Origin: Bifidobacterium sp. ESL0775
GTDB lineage: Bacteria; Actinomycetota; Actinomycetes; Actinomycetales; Bifidobacteriaceae
DNA length: 64,000 nt
NCBI RefSeq assembly: GCF_029395475.1
Contig: NZ_CP113917.1
Location: 1,550,001 to 1,614,000 of the forward strand
Direction: 5' to 3'
Position numbers and translations under genes: made by a program. This document shows, piece by piece, positions 42,118 through 51,260 of this stretch. Every line of letters begins with the position of its first letter. The stretch's first letter is position 1. The notes beneath the pieces were generated by a model, which searched no databases, was not told the origin of the DNA, and saw only the letters and a program-made list of their open reading frames with translations.

Positions 42118-43434
42118 TCATATGATAACGCGACTTACGGACTCAGAGACAAGCGCAACCTGCCATTTTCGCGCCCCTTGTTCGCGTAGAAACTCAGGGA
42201 TATCAAGGCCGGCCGCATCATCTCGCCAGCACAGGTTGCGGATGATCTGCGGCTTGATGACCACGTCGGGCGGGGTCCTTGTGTCCTGCGCGATCTGGGC
42301 GATGACGGCACGGACTTTCTTGAGACGGGCGAACCGCTCAGGTTGATGAACGGACCAGTATTTCATCGAACGCGGCGCATTGGCTTGTGCCTCCTTCGAG
42401 GGCGTCGGCGGCTCAGGCCAGTCCTTCGGCTTGAGTTTCAGCGCCTCTTGGATGGTGTCTTTCCACACGCTGGGCTTGATGGAACGCTGGATGGGGGCGT
42501 AACGTTCGAACATCTTGTCCTGCTCGTTGCCCATGTGGATGCGCACGCGCTCGTTCAGGCTGCGGATGGCGCGGAACTGGCGGGCGTTATGTGGCTTCTT
42601 CTGGGCGGCCTCGATGATGGCGGCATCGCTCAGAAGCAGGGTCGGGGCGATGTCATGCTCGCGTGCAAGCTCATCGCGTTTTTCCCACAGCGCTTTGGCG
42701 ACGGCCTGGCCTCGCCTGTCGTGGCCAAGCGCGGTGAAATGGGAAATGCGCATCCACGGCACCGGGTGGGGCGTTTGCGGACCTGTCCCCTCTGCCAGCG
42801 CATGGCTGAATTCTTCATTGGCCCATTCCATTTTGCCGGCTTTTTTGAGATCGGCACGCATTTTCTGCTCAAGTTCGATCAGCAGTTCGACATCAAGGGC
42901 CGCGTAATTACGCCAATCCCTTGGCAAGGGGCGATACGACCAATCGGCGGCGGAATGTTCCTTGGCCAATGTAATACCAAGGTAATGTTCGGTGACCGCG
43001 GCAAGGCCGAAACGTTTCAACCCCAACAATCTTGCGGCGATTTCGGTATCGAAAAGATTGCGAACCTTCATACCCAGATCGGTGAAGCCAGGCAGATCCT
43101 GTAGGGAATCGTGGATGATCCACGTGGCATCGCCGACGGCACGGTTGAATTCGTTCCAGTCCGCTCCGGCTTCATTCAGGGCTATCGGATCGAGCAGAAC
43201 GATGCCGGAACCGGTGCGTTTGAACTGCACCAGCCAGTCCTCATGACCGTATCGATAGCCCGAAGCGCGTTCAGCATCGGCCGCCAGCGAGCCATCGCCA
43301 GCGGCCAACCTGTCGGATGCCTCGCGGAATCCGTCAAGCGTGTCGGTCACCTCAGGGACGCCCTCACGCGGCTCTTCCTGCAATCGCGGATCGCTACTCA
43401 ACCGAACTCCCACTCCGTCCACCGCAGAGCTCAT
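42118..43434 (-). CDS. rnd: Ribonuclease D-like 3'-5' exonuclease with HRDC domain
   Basis: A 438-aa DEDD-family exonuclease. Exo I is the DxE in LAADAERASGYRY (D53, E55), Exo II is around IIHDSLQDL (about 106-114), and Exo III has the Y/D pair in NYAALDVELLI. An HRDC domain lies at about 210-300 (WMRISHFTALGHDRRGQAV, an HRDC-adjacent region), and a C-terminal HRDC-like region follows. The family trims structured RNAs such as tRNA precursors. The ATG at 43434 (MSSAVDG) has a GGAAAG-like site; upstream codons give an unlikely leader. It lies between recQ and tig on one strand. Confidence 0.87.
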   Translation of the reverse strand: MSSAVDGVGVRLSSDPRLQEEPREGVPEVTDTLDGFREASDRLAAGDGSLAADAERASGYRYGHEDWLVQFKRTGSGIVLLDPIALNEAGADWNEFNRAVGDATWIIHDSLQDLPGFTDLGMKVRNLFDTEIAARLLGLKRFGLAAVTEHYLGITLAKEHSAADWSYRPLPRDWRNYAALDVELLIELEQKMRADLKKAGKMEWANEEFSHALAEGTGPQTPHPVPWMRISHFTALGHDRRGQAVAKALWEKRDELAREHDIAPTLLLSDAAIIEAAQKKPHNARQFRAIRSLNERVRIHMGNEQDKMFERYAPIQRSIKPSVWKDTIQEALKLKPKDWPEPPTPSKEAQANAPRSMKYWSVHQPERFARLKKVRAVIAQIAQDTRTPPDVVIKPQIIRNLCWRDDAAGLDIPEFLREQGARKWQVALVSESVSRVII

Positions 43435-43634
43435 AGCTTCGCTTTCCCATACAAGGCGTTGCAAGCTCCGAGTCCAATGGACACTGCTATACACTAAATC
43501 CGGCGTCCACCATATCGCGAGCCTTGGGCAGTCTTTTCTACACCGGCTGAGAGGATTACCAAGCAAACATCAAAACAAGGCAGAAATCATGCTTTCTCTC
43601 GCTGATGAGATGATTACGGATGGCCATCGCTCCC

Positions 43635-45641
43635 TCAGTTGGAGCGCACCACGTCCATGAAACGGGGGCCGTAAAGGTGCAGTTTGTTCTCGCCCACGCC
43701 GTTGACCGCTAGGAACTGGGCGTCCGTGACCGGCTTGATACGGGCCATGTCACGCAGGGTTTTGTCGGAGAAGACAATGTAAGGCGGTTTGCCGATTTCC
43801 TGGGCGATGGTCCGACGCAGCTCACGGAACTTCTGGAAGAGCGCCTCATCCTCTTCGGTGGGTTCGTAATCGCCATAAACGGCCTTACCGGCACGCGAGC
43901 CGCCAGCACCATTTGTGTCATCGGCATCATAGGAACCGAAAGCGGAACCTGATGTTGCGGCAACCGGCTTCTTGCGCTGGACGCGTTTGATCTCATAGTG
44001 GAAATCGGGTTTCACTGTCTCCCCCGCCCGCACACCGAAACGGACAATCGGCAGTCTGCCTTCAGAAACGAACAGATAGCCATCGGTGGCCATCTGGTTG
44101 ATGACATCGTGGATTCGCGCGTCCGGCACATCACGCAACGCACCATAGCTTGGAACACGGTCGAGGTGACGATTGATGAGATCCTGCGCTTTAGAGCCTC
44201 GTAATACGGATACGATCTTGCCCATGCCGAAGCTCTGGTTCAGGTCGTGGACGCAACGGCTCACCGCCCGAGCCACGTCGGAAACGTCGATGGTCTCGAA
44301 CGTGCTTTCGCAATTGGAGCAGTTGCCGCACCTGAATGTTTCACCATCCGCTTGCGTATCCTGCTCTGAATCATGTTCTGCGGGATCGACGCTCTTGGGA
44401 TCGGCGAAATACCGCATGATGTAGCGGTGCAGACATTCGGTGGTGCGGCAATAGCCAATCATAGCGTTCAACAGACGCCGATGACTCTGCCGAACGATCT
44501 CTTGCTCTTCGGGGCTCATGCGGTCGTTGTCGGAATCCATGTCCAGAAGCCTGCGGCGGGTGACGATATCCGATTCGTTCCAGAGCAAAGTGCAACGTCC
44601 CGGTTCGCCATCCCTGCCCGCTCGGCCAGCCTCCTGATAGTAGGCCTCGATGCTTTCCGGCATATTGTGATGGATGACGTAGCGGACGTTCGACTTGTCG
44701 ATGCCCATGCCGAAGGCGTTGGTGGCCACCACCACCGGCACCTGGTCGGTGACGAAATCGCGTTGCGCCTTGTCGCGCGCCTCAGCGGACATGCCGCCGT
44801 GATAAGCGGCGGCAACGATGCCGTGTCGGTTCAGCTCGTCGGCGAGCGCTTCGGTCTCCTTGCGTGTGGCGCAGTAGACGATGCCGGATTCGTCGGGATG
44901 CTTAGCTGCATATTCGGTAATCCATACGTTCTTACGTTTGGTCGGCATGTTGATGATGTCGAAATAGAGATTTGGCCGGTCAAAGCCCGTAACCGTAACC
45001 TTGGGATTGCGAAGACGCAGCAAACGGACGATATCACGACGCACTTTTTCGGTGGCGGTCGCCGTGAACGCGGCGACGGTCGGTCGCACCGGCAAACTGT
45101 CGATGAACTCGCCGATGCCCAGATACGACGAACGGAAATCCTGTCCCCATTGCGAGACGCAGTGCGCTTCGTCCACCGTAATCAGCGATATTTTGACCTG
45201 CGAGGCGAAGTTGCGGAACCGTTCGGTTTCCAGACGTTCGGGGGCAACGTAAAGCATTTTCACATCGCCACGACGGGCCAGCGCGAACACCATGGATTGC
45301 TCGTCGCTTTCCTGCGTGGTGTTGATGAACGCGGCCTTGATGCCCGCATCATTCAAGGCGTCCACCTGATCGCGCATCAGCGATATCAGCGGGGAGATGA
45401 CGATGGTCAGACCTGGCAACATGGTGGCCGGCACCTGATAGCAGATGGATTTGCCGGCCCCTGTCGGCATTACCCCCAGAACGTCATGGCCAGCAAGGAT
45501 GGCATTGACCAGATCCTCCTGACCTTCGCGGAACGAATCGTAGCCGAAGTACTGCTTCAGGGCTGCGAGCGCACCACTAGACGGCCCAGACGATACAGAC
45601 TCAGCCTGGGTCAATGACGAGGAAGAAGGCAATGCAGACAT
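43635..45641 (-). CDS. recQ: ATP-dependent DNA helicase RecQ
   Basis: A 3'-5' helicase in recombination and fork repair. 668 aa: motif I MPTGAGKS at 58-65, motif II DEAHCVSQWG, motif VI in the EAGRAGRDG region, a RecQ zinc-binding region with CGNCSNCES, a winged helix, and a C-terminal HRDC domain (LRRTIAQEIGKPPYIVFSDKTL). The N-terminal 25 residues are Ser-rich. The start codon overlaps the pncA stop by one base (TGATG), so translation is coupled. Length and domain order are normal for RecQ. Confidence 0.95.
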   Translation of the reverse strand: MSALPSSSSLTQAESVSSGPSSGALAALKQYFGYDSFREGQEDLVNAILAGHDVLGVMPTGAGKSICYQVPATMLPGLTIVISPLISLMRDQVDALNDAGIKAAFINTTQESDEQSMVFALARRGDVKMLYVAPERLETERFRNFASQVKISLITVDEAHCVSQWGQDFRSSYLGIGEFIDSLPVRPTVAAFTATATEKVRRDIVRLLRLRNPKVTVTGFDRPNLYFDIINMPTKRKNVWITEYAAKHPDESGIVYCATRKETEALADELNRHGIVAAAYHGGMSAEARDKAQRDFVTDQVPVVVATNAFGMGIDKSNVRYVIHHNMPESIEAYYQEAGRAGRDGEPGRCTLLWNESDIVTRRRLLDMDSDNDRMSPEEQEIVRQSHRRLLNAMIGYCRTTECLHRYIMRYFADPKSVDPAEHDSEQDTQADGETFRCGNCSNCESTFETIDVSDVARAVSRCVHDLNQSFGMGKIVSVLRGSKAQDLINRHLDRVPSYGALRDVPDARIHDVINQMATDGYLFVSEGRLPIVRFGVRAGETVKPDFHYEIKRVQRKKPVAATSGSAFGSYDADDTNGAGGSRAGKAVYGDYEPTEEDEALFQKFRELRRTIAQEIGKPPYIVFSDKTLRDMARIKPVTDAQFLAVNGVGENKLHLYGPRFMDVVRSN

Positions 45642-46264
45642 CAGTCACCGAGCCCATTCTTCAGTTCGATGCCGGCTTCGCTCATCTGCTTGCGTGCGCT
45701 CACGCCTTGGTCCTCGCTGACCGGTTCGGTCATGTCCTCAAAGACGGTGACGGAATACCCCAGCTTCTTGGCGTCAAGAGCGGTTTCCTTGACACAGTGC
45801 GATTCGGCCAGGCCGACCACATCGACGTGGTCGACGCCGGCATCCTTCAAGCCCTGAGCCAAGGTTTTGCCGTCTTTCTGCATCTGGGCGAATTCCTCGC
45901 GGGTCTGCACGCGGTCGGTATTGTCTTCGATGCCTTCGAAGCCGGAATACGCCGAGGCGTACTGGCCCTTTTTGAAGTGGTGCTTAAGACCAAGCGCCGC
46001 GATCTGTGGCATCAGTTCGGCGTTCGGCGTGCCCGCGACGCCGTGCTTCGGCCATGAATCCACAAAATCGGGATGGTCAGAGAAATGCGAACCCGGTTCG
46101 ATATGCCAATCCTGCGTGGTGGCGATATAGGCGTACTCATCGCCATGCGCCTTCACATATTCGGCGATGCGATCGGCCACAGCCGTGCCGCCTTCGACCC
46201 CAAGCTCCCCACCTTCGCAGAACGTGGGCTGCACGTCCACGATGATCAATGCCTTGCCTGCCAT
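45641..46264 (-). CDS. pncA: Nicotinamidase (isochorismatase family)
   Basis: Hydrolyses nicotinamide to nicotinate for NAD salvage. 207 aa with the triad D10 (IIVDVQ), K99 (HHFKKGQ) and nucleophile C157 (AESHCVKE). Metal ligands D52, H54 and H60 lie in QDWHIEPGSHF, typical of PncA rather than other isochorismatases. AGGAGTCAAT precedes the ATG at 46264. It is followed by recQ with a one-base overlap, a linkage with no obvious functional logic. Confidence 0.92.
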   Translation of the reverse strand: MAGKALIIVDVQPTFCEGGELGVEGGTAVADRIAEYVKAHGDEYAYIATTQDWHIEPGSHFSDHPDFVDSWPKHGVAGTPNAELMPQIAALGLKHHFKKGQYASAYSGFEGIEDNTDRVQTREEFAQMQKDGKTLAQGLKDAGVDHVDVVGLAESHCVKETALDAKKLGYSVTVFEDMTEPVSEDQGVSARKQMSEAGIELKNGLGD

Positions 46265-46394
46265 ATTGACTCCTGCCACTACCTTGAATCCGAATGATTT
46301 CCGAATTCCAAAACCAACTCCACAAAGATTGCGCCGCCGAATCGCCAAGCGCGAACCCGCTCGGCCAGAACCCACTCAACTCAAAACCAGACCG

Positions 46395-46892
46395 TCAGTC
46401 CTCTTCAATCTGCTTCAGTGCGTCCTCGACGCTGACGCACAAATCCGGAAAATGCTTGATCAGATCCTGGTCACCGGTCACCACCATGTCGGCGTTGGCC
46501 TGGCGCGACGCGGCGATAATGAGGTCATCCTCATAATCGGGATGAACCTCCCATAGCTTGAGAGCATTCTTGCAAGTTGATTGATCAACCGCAACCACCA
46601 TTGCAATTAATTTCAATAAATCATCAACGCAATGCCAACCGAATTTAGGAGCCATATTGGAGACCGTAGCCTGCACAACTACAGATTCGCTGTTTGCAAA
46701 TTGTTTTTTGAACGATGACCTCGAAATGTAGTCAACATCCTTTAAAGACAAGGATATGCAAAGCAGCTTAATCACGTCCGAATCCAAACAGGCACGCAGA
46801 AGTTGCATAGCGTTCGCGTTACCGGAACGCCATCCAAGAAGGTAATCCAGCAACACATTCGTGTCGAAAACCACTCGTTTTTCTTCAATCAT
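46395..46892 (-). CDS. PIN-domain toxin (VapC-like) of a toxin-antitoxin pair
   Basis: A 165-aa putative ribonuclease. The first PIN acidic motif is VVFDTNVLLDYL with D10, and the C-terminal acidic cluster lies in DDLIIAASRQANADMVVTGDQDL, the usual place of the second and third metal-binding residues. The ATG at 46892 has AGAGAGG eight bases upstream; an ATG and a GTG just upstream are too close to that site. Gene order antitoxin then toxin with 14 bases between them supports a type II system. The target RNA is unknown. Composition is AT-richer than neighbours, consistent with horizontal gain. Confidence 0.85.
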   Translation of the reverse strand: MIEEKRVVFDTNVLLDYLLGWRSGNANAMQLLRACLDSDVIKLLCISLSLKDVDYISRSSFKKQFANSESVVVQATVSNMAPKFGWHCVDDLLKLIAMVVAVDQSTCKNALKLWEVHPDYEDDLIIAASRQANADMVVTGDQDLIKHFPDLCVSVEDALKQIEED

Positions 46893-46906
46893 TGTCATCA
46901 CCTCTC

Positions 46907-47257
46907 TTATTTATGCGCATATTCATCGACTACATCTTCATAAGCCGCATCGCGCATTTCCTTATATGTCATATTCGCCCAAGGATGTTCGCCGTCATCA
47001 GACAAACCAGCCTCTTTCAACGTTCGAGACCACAAGGTCGCACCATCCTCCATCGCCTTGAGTCTGCGCTGCTTTTCGGCTTCCCTATCGGCCTTTTCAG
47101 CTTTAGTTTGCAAATCCGGAGTATCGCCATAATCCTTGATGAAGTCCCACAGCTCACGCACCACGGAACTTGGGTTCTTCCCCCTGCGCTTGAGTATCTC
47201 GTCAACGTCGTCTTTTAAGTCGGCATCGATACGAACGTTCATCTGCACCATCGACAT
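46907..47257 (-). CDS. Ribbon-helix-helix antitoxin (RelB/DinJ-like)
   Basis: A 116-aa partner of the PIN toxin. The N-terminal MVQMNVRIDADLKDDVDEIL (about 3-22) plus GKNPSSVVRELWDFI form a typical RHH DNA-binding domain. The remaining residues are charged and helical, as expected for a toxin-wrapping tail. AAAGGAGGGACT precedes the ATG at 47257. A perfect palindrome at 47293-47307 in the promoter fits autoregulation. RelB/DinJ antitoxins normally pair with RelE-type toxins, so the PIN partner makes this a mixed-type module. Confidence 0.85.
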   Translation of the reverse strand: MSMVQMNVRIDADLKDDVDEILKRRGKNPSSVVRELWDFIKDYGDTPDLQTKAEKADREAEKQRRLKAMEDGATLWSRTLKEAGLSDDGEHPWANMTYKEMRDAAYEDVVDEYAHK

Positions 47258-47292
47258 AGTCCCTCCTTTACCTCGCACTCATGACTCTAACT

Positions 47293-47307
47293 GCTATACG
47301 TTATAGC
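47293..47307. promoter_or_regulatory. Palindromic operator candidate of the toxin-antitoxin pair
   Basis: GCTATA/TATAGC with a 3-base centre, 36 bases upstream of the antitoxin start. The palindrome contains TATAAC on the minus strand, so repressor binding would cover a possible -10 element. Confidence 0.55.
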
Positions 47308-47330
47308 TTAACATATATCGTAATAAAATC

Positions 47331-47364
47331 AAAACGGGACAGAAGCATTGTCCTGTCTCGTTTT
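47331..47364. terminator. Terminator between the GH13 gene and the toxin-antitoxin pair
   Basis: AAAACGGGACAG (47331-47342) pairs with CTGTCTCGTTTT (47353-47364) with one G-U, bounded by A and T tracts. It ends the GH13 transcript on the minus strand. Confidence 0.85.
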
Positions 47365-47395
47365 AAAGAGTTTCAGCTAAAAAATAAAATCACTG

Positions 47396-49204
47396 CTATA
47401 CGCGGCACACAAAGCCTTCCCATGGGCCAAGCTGACCTCGCACGGGCAGCGAACCAGTGGTTGAAATCAGCAACCGAGCCTTGTCAAGATTCCCGCTCGT
47501 TGCCAGCAATTTCGCCGCCTGACGCGGAATCGGAACGTTCTGGCTGGAACAGTTCACCGCAACCAACAGTTTTTCGTTGCCGAGCGAACGCGTGAAAGCG
47601 TAGACATACTCGTCATGGGCATCAATCAGCTTCCAATCGCCGGCGGCGACCACCGCGTTGGTGTGCCGTAATTCGATAAGCTTCTTATAGAAGGAATACA
47701 CAGAATCCGGATCGTCCACTTCCGCCTCGACGTTGATGACATCGTGGTTCGGATTGACAGCGATCCACGGTTCGACCGAAGCATCCGATGCCGTAAAGCC
47801 GGCGTATTTGCTGCCATCCCACTGCATCGGCGTACGCGCGTTGTCGCGGCTGCGTTTGGCCAGCACCTCCAGCATTTCCCCGGGCGAGACCTGATGCTGC
47901 TCGTCGACGCGCTCCTGATAGATGTTGAGCGACTGGATGTCGCGGTACTGCTCGAGCCGGGTGAAGTGGGCATTGGTCATTCCCAGCTCCTCACCTTCAT
48001 AGATATACGGCGTGCCGCGATGCATGTGCAGCAGCAGGCCGAGCGCCTTGGCGCTTTTGACCCGCATCGCCTCGCTGTCGTCGCCCCAACGCGAGAGGGC
48101 GCGCGGCTGGTCGTGGTTGCTGAAATACAGGCTCGCCCAACCGGCTTTGCGCACCACCTTCTGCTCCTTGGCCATGACCTTGCGCAGATCTTCGACCTTG
48201 AACGGGACCGGCGTCCATGTGTCATAATTCTTGCAATCAAACAACACGTGGTCAAAGAGAAACATCATGTCAAGCTCGCCGTGGGCCGGATCGGTGATAT
48301 AACCGTCGCGTTTCATGCGGATTCCGGGCGCCTCACCCACGGTCATATAGCCTTCGCGCCCGTCGAAGACCGCACGGCGCATCTCGCGCAGGAACTCGTC
48401 GAGCCGCGGCCCGTCAGTGCAGGCCAGGAACGGCGTGGAATAGCCATGATTCGCCGGCAAATCAGGAATGTGCCCGCCCTGCTCGCCCGGCAGCTTGCCG
48501 TTGGAATCGACGCGCTTGGAGATTTCGGCGATGACGTCCATGCGGAAGCCGTCGATGCCGCGATCCATCCACCAATTCATCATCTTGTAGACGGCCTTGC
48601 GCACCTCCGGATTCTCCCAGTTGAGGTCGGGCTGTTTGGCGGAATATTGGTGGAGATAGTATTCGCCGCGTTTCGGATCGTAGGTCCAGGCCGAACCGCC
48701 GAAATAACTGCCCCACTTGTTCGGTTCCGCGCCCGGCGTGCCCGGTTCGTGCCCCTTGCGCGCCGGCCGCCACCAATACCAGTCCGCGTGTTCGTCGTTC
48801 TTGTCGCGGCTGGCCTGAAACCACGCATGCTCGTCCGAGGTGTGGTTGACGACGAGATCCATCACGACCTTGAGCCCGCGTTTGTGGGCTTCGCTCAGTA
48901 GCTCGTCCATATCGTCCATCGTGCCGAATCTGGGGTCGATGTTCTGGTAATCGGCGATGTCGTAACCGTTGTCGACCTGCGGCGAAACGTAGACAGGACT
49001 CAGCCACAGCACGTCCACGCCAAGACCGGCCAAGTAATCAAGCCTAGAGATAATCCCCTGAATGTCGCCGAAACCGTCGCCATTACTGTCCTGGAAACTG
49101 CGTGGGTAAATCTGATAGACCACCGCGTTGGCCCACCAAGGATTCGGCGTCGCCCCGTTGGTGCGTACGTCGTCCGCAATCGTCATCCTCTGTCCATCAA
49201 CCAT
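47396..49204 (-). CDS. GH13 alpha-glucosidase, probably oligo-1,6-glucosidase
   Basis: A 602-aa cytoplasmic glycoside hydrolase acting on short alpha-glucosides. GH13 regions: MDLVVNHTSDEH (115-125), nucleophile D223 in GFRMDVIAEISK, acid/base E291 in TVGEAPG, and the transition-state HD pair H364/D365 in FSNHDQPR. QPDLNWENP (191-199) is typical of the oligo-1,6-glucosidase/alpha-glucosidase subfamilies. Val224 just after the nucleophile is associated with alpha-1,6 preference in this family; this is an inference for substrate choice. AAGGAAG precedes the ATG. No signal peptide. It stands alone with its own terminator. Confidence 0.92.
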   Translation of the reverse strand: MVDGQRMTIADDVRTNGATPNPWWANAVVYQIYPRSFQDSNGDGFGDIQGIISRLDYLAGLGVDVLWLSPVYVSPQVDNGYDIADYQNIDPRFGTMDDMDELLSEAHKRGLKVVMDLVVNHTSDEHAWFQASRDKNDEHADWYWWRPARKGHEPGTPGAEPNKWGSYFGGSAWTYDPKRGEYYLHQYSAKQPDLNWENPEVRKAVYKMMNWWMDRGIDGFRMDVIAEISKRVDSNGKLPGEQGGHIPDLPANHGYSTPFLACTDGPRLDEFLREMRRAVFDGREGYMTVGEAPGIRMKRDGYITDPAHGELDMMFLFDHVLFDCKNYDTWTPVPFKVEDLRKVMAKEQKVVRKAGWASLYFSNHDQPRALSRWGDDSEAMRVKSAKALGLLLHMHRGTPYIYEGEELGMTNAHFTRLEQYRDIQSLNIYQERVDEQHQVSPGEMLEVLAKRSRDNARTPMQWDGSKYAGFTASDASVEPWIAVNPNHDVINVEAEVDDPDSVYSFYKKLIELRHTNAVVAAGDWKLIDAHDEYVYAFTRSLGNEKLLVAVNCSSQNVPIPRQAAKLLATSGNLDKARLLISTTGSLPVRGQLGPWEGFVCRV

Positions 49205-49466
49205 ATCAACACTTCCTTCCGCTGCTGCATCTTCGCACTTACGTATCGAATCTCAACATTCATCATATTCGTTATTACGAAAACTTGGAATCCCTCGATA
49301 CATCGTTTCTCATAACACGCAATCGGTCTCTGTCATTCCACGTTGCCCAACTTCGAATCGCCGGCAAAAACTAAATCGTCAATGTGATATATTTGCAACA
49401 TAGTGATAAATACATCACTACACTTGTAGTTACGAACAGTTTGTAATCACCGGAAAGGAACCGAAG
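49205..49466. promoter_or_regulatory. Divergent promoter region with a perfect palindrome
   Basis: About 260 AT-rich bases between the GH13 gene and the membrane-protein gene. TAGTGAT (49401-49407) and ATCACTA (49414-49420) form a perfect 7-bp inverted repeat with a 6-base spacer, 47 bases upstream of the membrane-protein gene. It is a candidate operator, possibly for the small Xre regulator. Confidence 0.5.
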
Positions 49467-49961
49467 ATGCCAACGTCATCACATCGTTTCAATCCCAAAA
49501 GTTGGTCGCTGAACCAGATACGCTGGGTGCAATTCGCTTGCATGCTGCTCGCCACCCTTATTTCACTTCCCGCTGTGTTCTTCCCCGACACTTGGATTTG
49601 GCAGCATTTTCTTTGCATGGTCGGCTTCCTCATTCTGGGAGGTATCGACCTAGCCCTCAATAAACTGATTTCACATGGCCCGAACGGCATGTTCACCATG
49701 GGGTTGAGCAACTCCGCGGAAAACAGATTGAAAGACGAGAGCGCGCTGCTCCATGAGAATCAGGCGAATACCATGTCTATTTTCATTTTGTTCTTAGCGC
49801 TCATCTGCATCGCCATGATCAACCAATTCGCTTTAGGCAATTGGCTGCGTTTCAATGTCTATCTTCTGCTCTTCATCGCCTCATTGATGGAGACGGTGCA
49901 ATTGGGATGCTATCTCTATCTCGAACGTCGTGACTTGAAGGCCGCCGATGCCGAGGCTTAA
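49467..49961 (+). CDS. Four-helix membrane protein paired with an Xre regulator
   Basis: A 164-aa integral membrane protein with helices at about 20-39, 44-64, 100-121 and 128-152, and a polar loop between helices 2 and 3. No family could be named. Its 3' end overlaps the start of the small helix-turn-helix gene by 14 bases, so the two are co-expressed. Pairs of a small multi-helix membrane protein and a tiny Cro/Xre regulator are frequent in Firmicutes and Actinobacteria, with unknown function. AAAGGAACC precedes the ATG. Confidence 0.78.
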   Translation: MPTSSHRFNPKSWSLNQIRWVQFACMLLATLISLPAVFFPDTWIWQHFLCMVGFLILGGIDLALNKLISHGPNGMFTMGLSNSAENRLKDESALLHENQANTMSIFILFLALICIAMINQFALGNWLRFNVYLLLFIASLMETVQLGCYLYLERRDLKAADAEA

Positions 49962-50151
49962 TACCACGCTCAAGCAGGTCCGGCAGAAAGCTGGCATGAC
50001 ACAATCCGAACTTGCCGCACTGGTCGGCGTGCGGCGCGAGACCATCATCCGGTTGGAAGCGGGCGCGTACAACCCCTCACTCAAGCTGGCGCTTGATATC
50101 GCGCACGTTTTCGATACCACCGTCGAAAAGCTGTTTTCCTTCGAAAACTGA
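49948..50151 (+). CDS. Small Cro/Xre-type transcriptional regulator
   Basis: A 67-aa protein that is essentially one helix-turn-helix domain: [20 protein letters not shown] (8-27) with the recognition helix in [11 protein letters not shown] (29-39) and the [20 protein letters not shown] end typical of the YozG-like group. The start lies inside the preceding gene. It probably represses its own operon, and the palindrome at 49401-49420 is a candidate target. Confidence 0.87.
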   Translation: MPRLNTTLKQVRQKAGMTQSELAALVGVRRETIIRLEAGAYNPSLKLALDIAHVFDTTVEKLFSFEN

Positions 50152-50259
50152 GATGCACAAAAGTATGCCACCGAAACGCGCGAAATACCAATCCATAGCC
50201 GTTTCCTCAAATGAACGGTTCATCTTCCCTAGGCCAGAGGCGCAATTATCCTTGGGATT

Positions 50260-51252
50260 ATGGAGTATATCGAAACGCAATCAGAACGCACCGAACTGCC
50301 GCTGGTGGTCATCCCCACGATGTTCGAGGCCATGTACCAGCCGCTCGCCACAAGCATGCGCATGCTGCACAACGTCGCCCGCGTGAGGATGTACCGTGAT
50401 TTCAACATCGAGCCGGAGACCATCGTCGAACGCTGCAAAGACGCCGATATCGTCGTGGTCATCGGCTTCCACGTCACCGGCAAGCTGCTCGACGAACTCG
50501 CCACCCACGTCCGCTGCTTCGTGTTCGGCGGCACCGGCGTCGCCAATTTCATCGATCTCAACCGCACACGAGAACTGGGCATCCGCGTGTGCAACACCGT
50601 CCATTATGGCGATGAAACCGTTGCGGAATATACGTTCGCGCTGATTTTCGAACTTGCTCGTGGCGTCGGCACGATGGATCGCAGCATCCGCGAAGGCAAC
50701 TGGAGCGGCCTCGAAGGTACGTCACTGAAAGACAAGACCATCGGACTTGTCGGTTTCGGCGGCATCGGCCAGACCGTGGCCCGCATCGCCGACGGTTTCG
50801 GCATGCACACGCTGGTCTGGAATTCGCACGTCAACGCCGCCACCGCACGCTCATTGCGGGCAACGCGGGTTGACAGCATCGGCGAGCTGATGGCCCATTC
50901 GGATATCGTGAGCCTTCATCTGCCATTGAACGACGAGACATTCCGGGTCGTCACCGCCGCCGATCTCGACCAAATCAAACCAGGCAGCTACTTCATCAAC
51001 ACCGCCCGTGCCGAGCTCATCGAACCAGGCGCACTCGCCAACAGGCTCAAGCGCAGCGACATCAAAGCCGCCATCGATGTCTATGACACGGAGCCGCTGC
51101 CCGCCGATGACCTGCTGCGCTCAGTCCCCAACACGATCCTCACCCCGCATGTCGCCTGGCGTGCCGACGACGCCTACCGTGACCTTTCCCGCCAACTCGC
51201 GCGCTCAATCCTCGCCTTCTGCAATGGCGAGCGTTTCAACGTGGTGGAATAG
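50260..51252 (+). CDS. D-isomer-specific 2-hydroxyacid dehydrogenase family protein
   Basis: A 330-aa NAD(P)-dependent oxidoreductase. The dinucleotide fold has GFGGIG at 165-170. The catalytic Arg is in NTARAEL (about 248), followed by a Glu region and the catalytic His in LTPHVAWR (about 295). The NAD-binding half is well conserved; the substrate-binding first 100 residues are less typical. The substrate (glyoxylate, phosphoglycerate, D-lactate-like acids) cannot be assigned. The ribosome site is weak. It is convergent with the peptide ABC transporter operon, whose last gene ends nine bases away. Confidence 0.85.
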   Translation: MEYIETQSERTELPLVVIPTMFEAMYQPLATSMRMLHNVARVRMYRDFNIEPETIVERCKDADIVVVIGFHVTGKLLDELATHVRCFVFGGTGVANFIDLNRTRELGIRVCNTVHYGDETVAEYTFALIFELARGVGTMDRSIREGNWSGLEGTSLKDKTIGLVGFGGIGQTVARIADGFGMHTLVWNSHVNAATARSLRATRVDSIGELMAHSDIVSLHLPLNDETFRVVTAADLDQIKPGSYFINTARAELIEPGALANRLKRSDIKAAIDVYDTEPLPADDLLRSVPNTILTPHVAWRADDAYRDLSRQLARSILAFCNGERFNVVE

Positions 51253-51260
51253 CAACAGAC

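Noticed and set aside
44373..45617. 414-codon plus-strand frame over recQ
   Set aside because: recQ on the other strand has complete helicase motifs; this frame has none.
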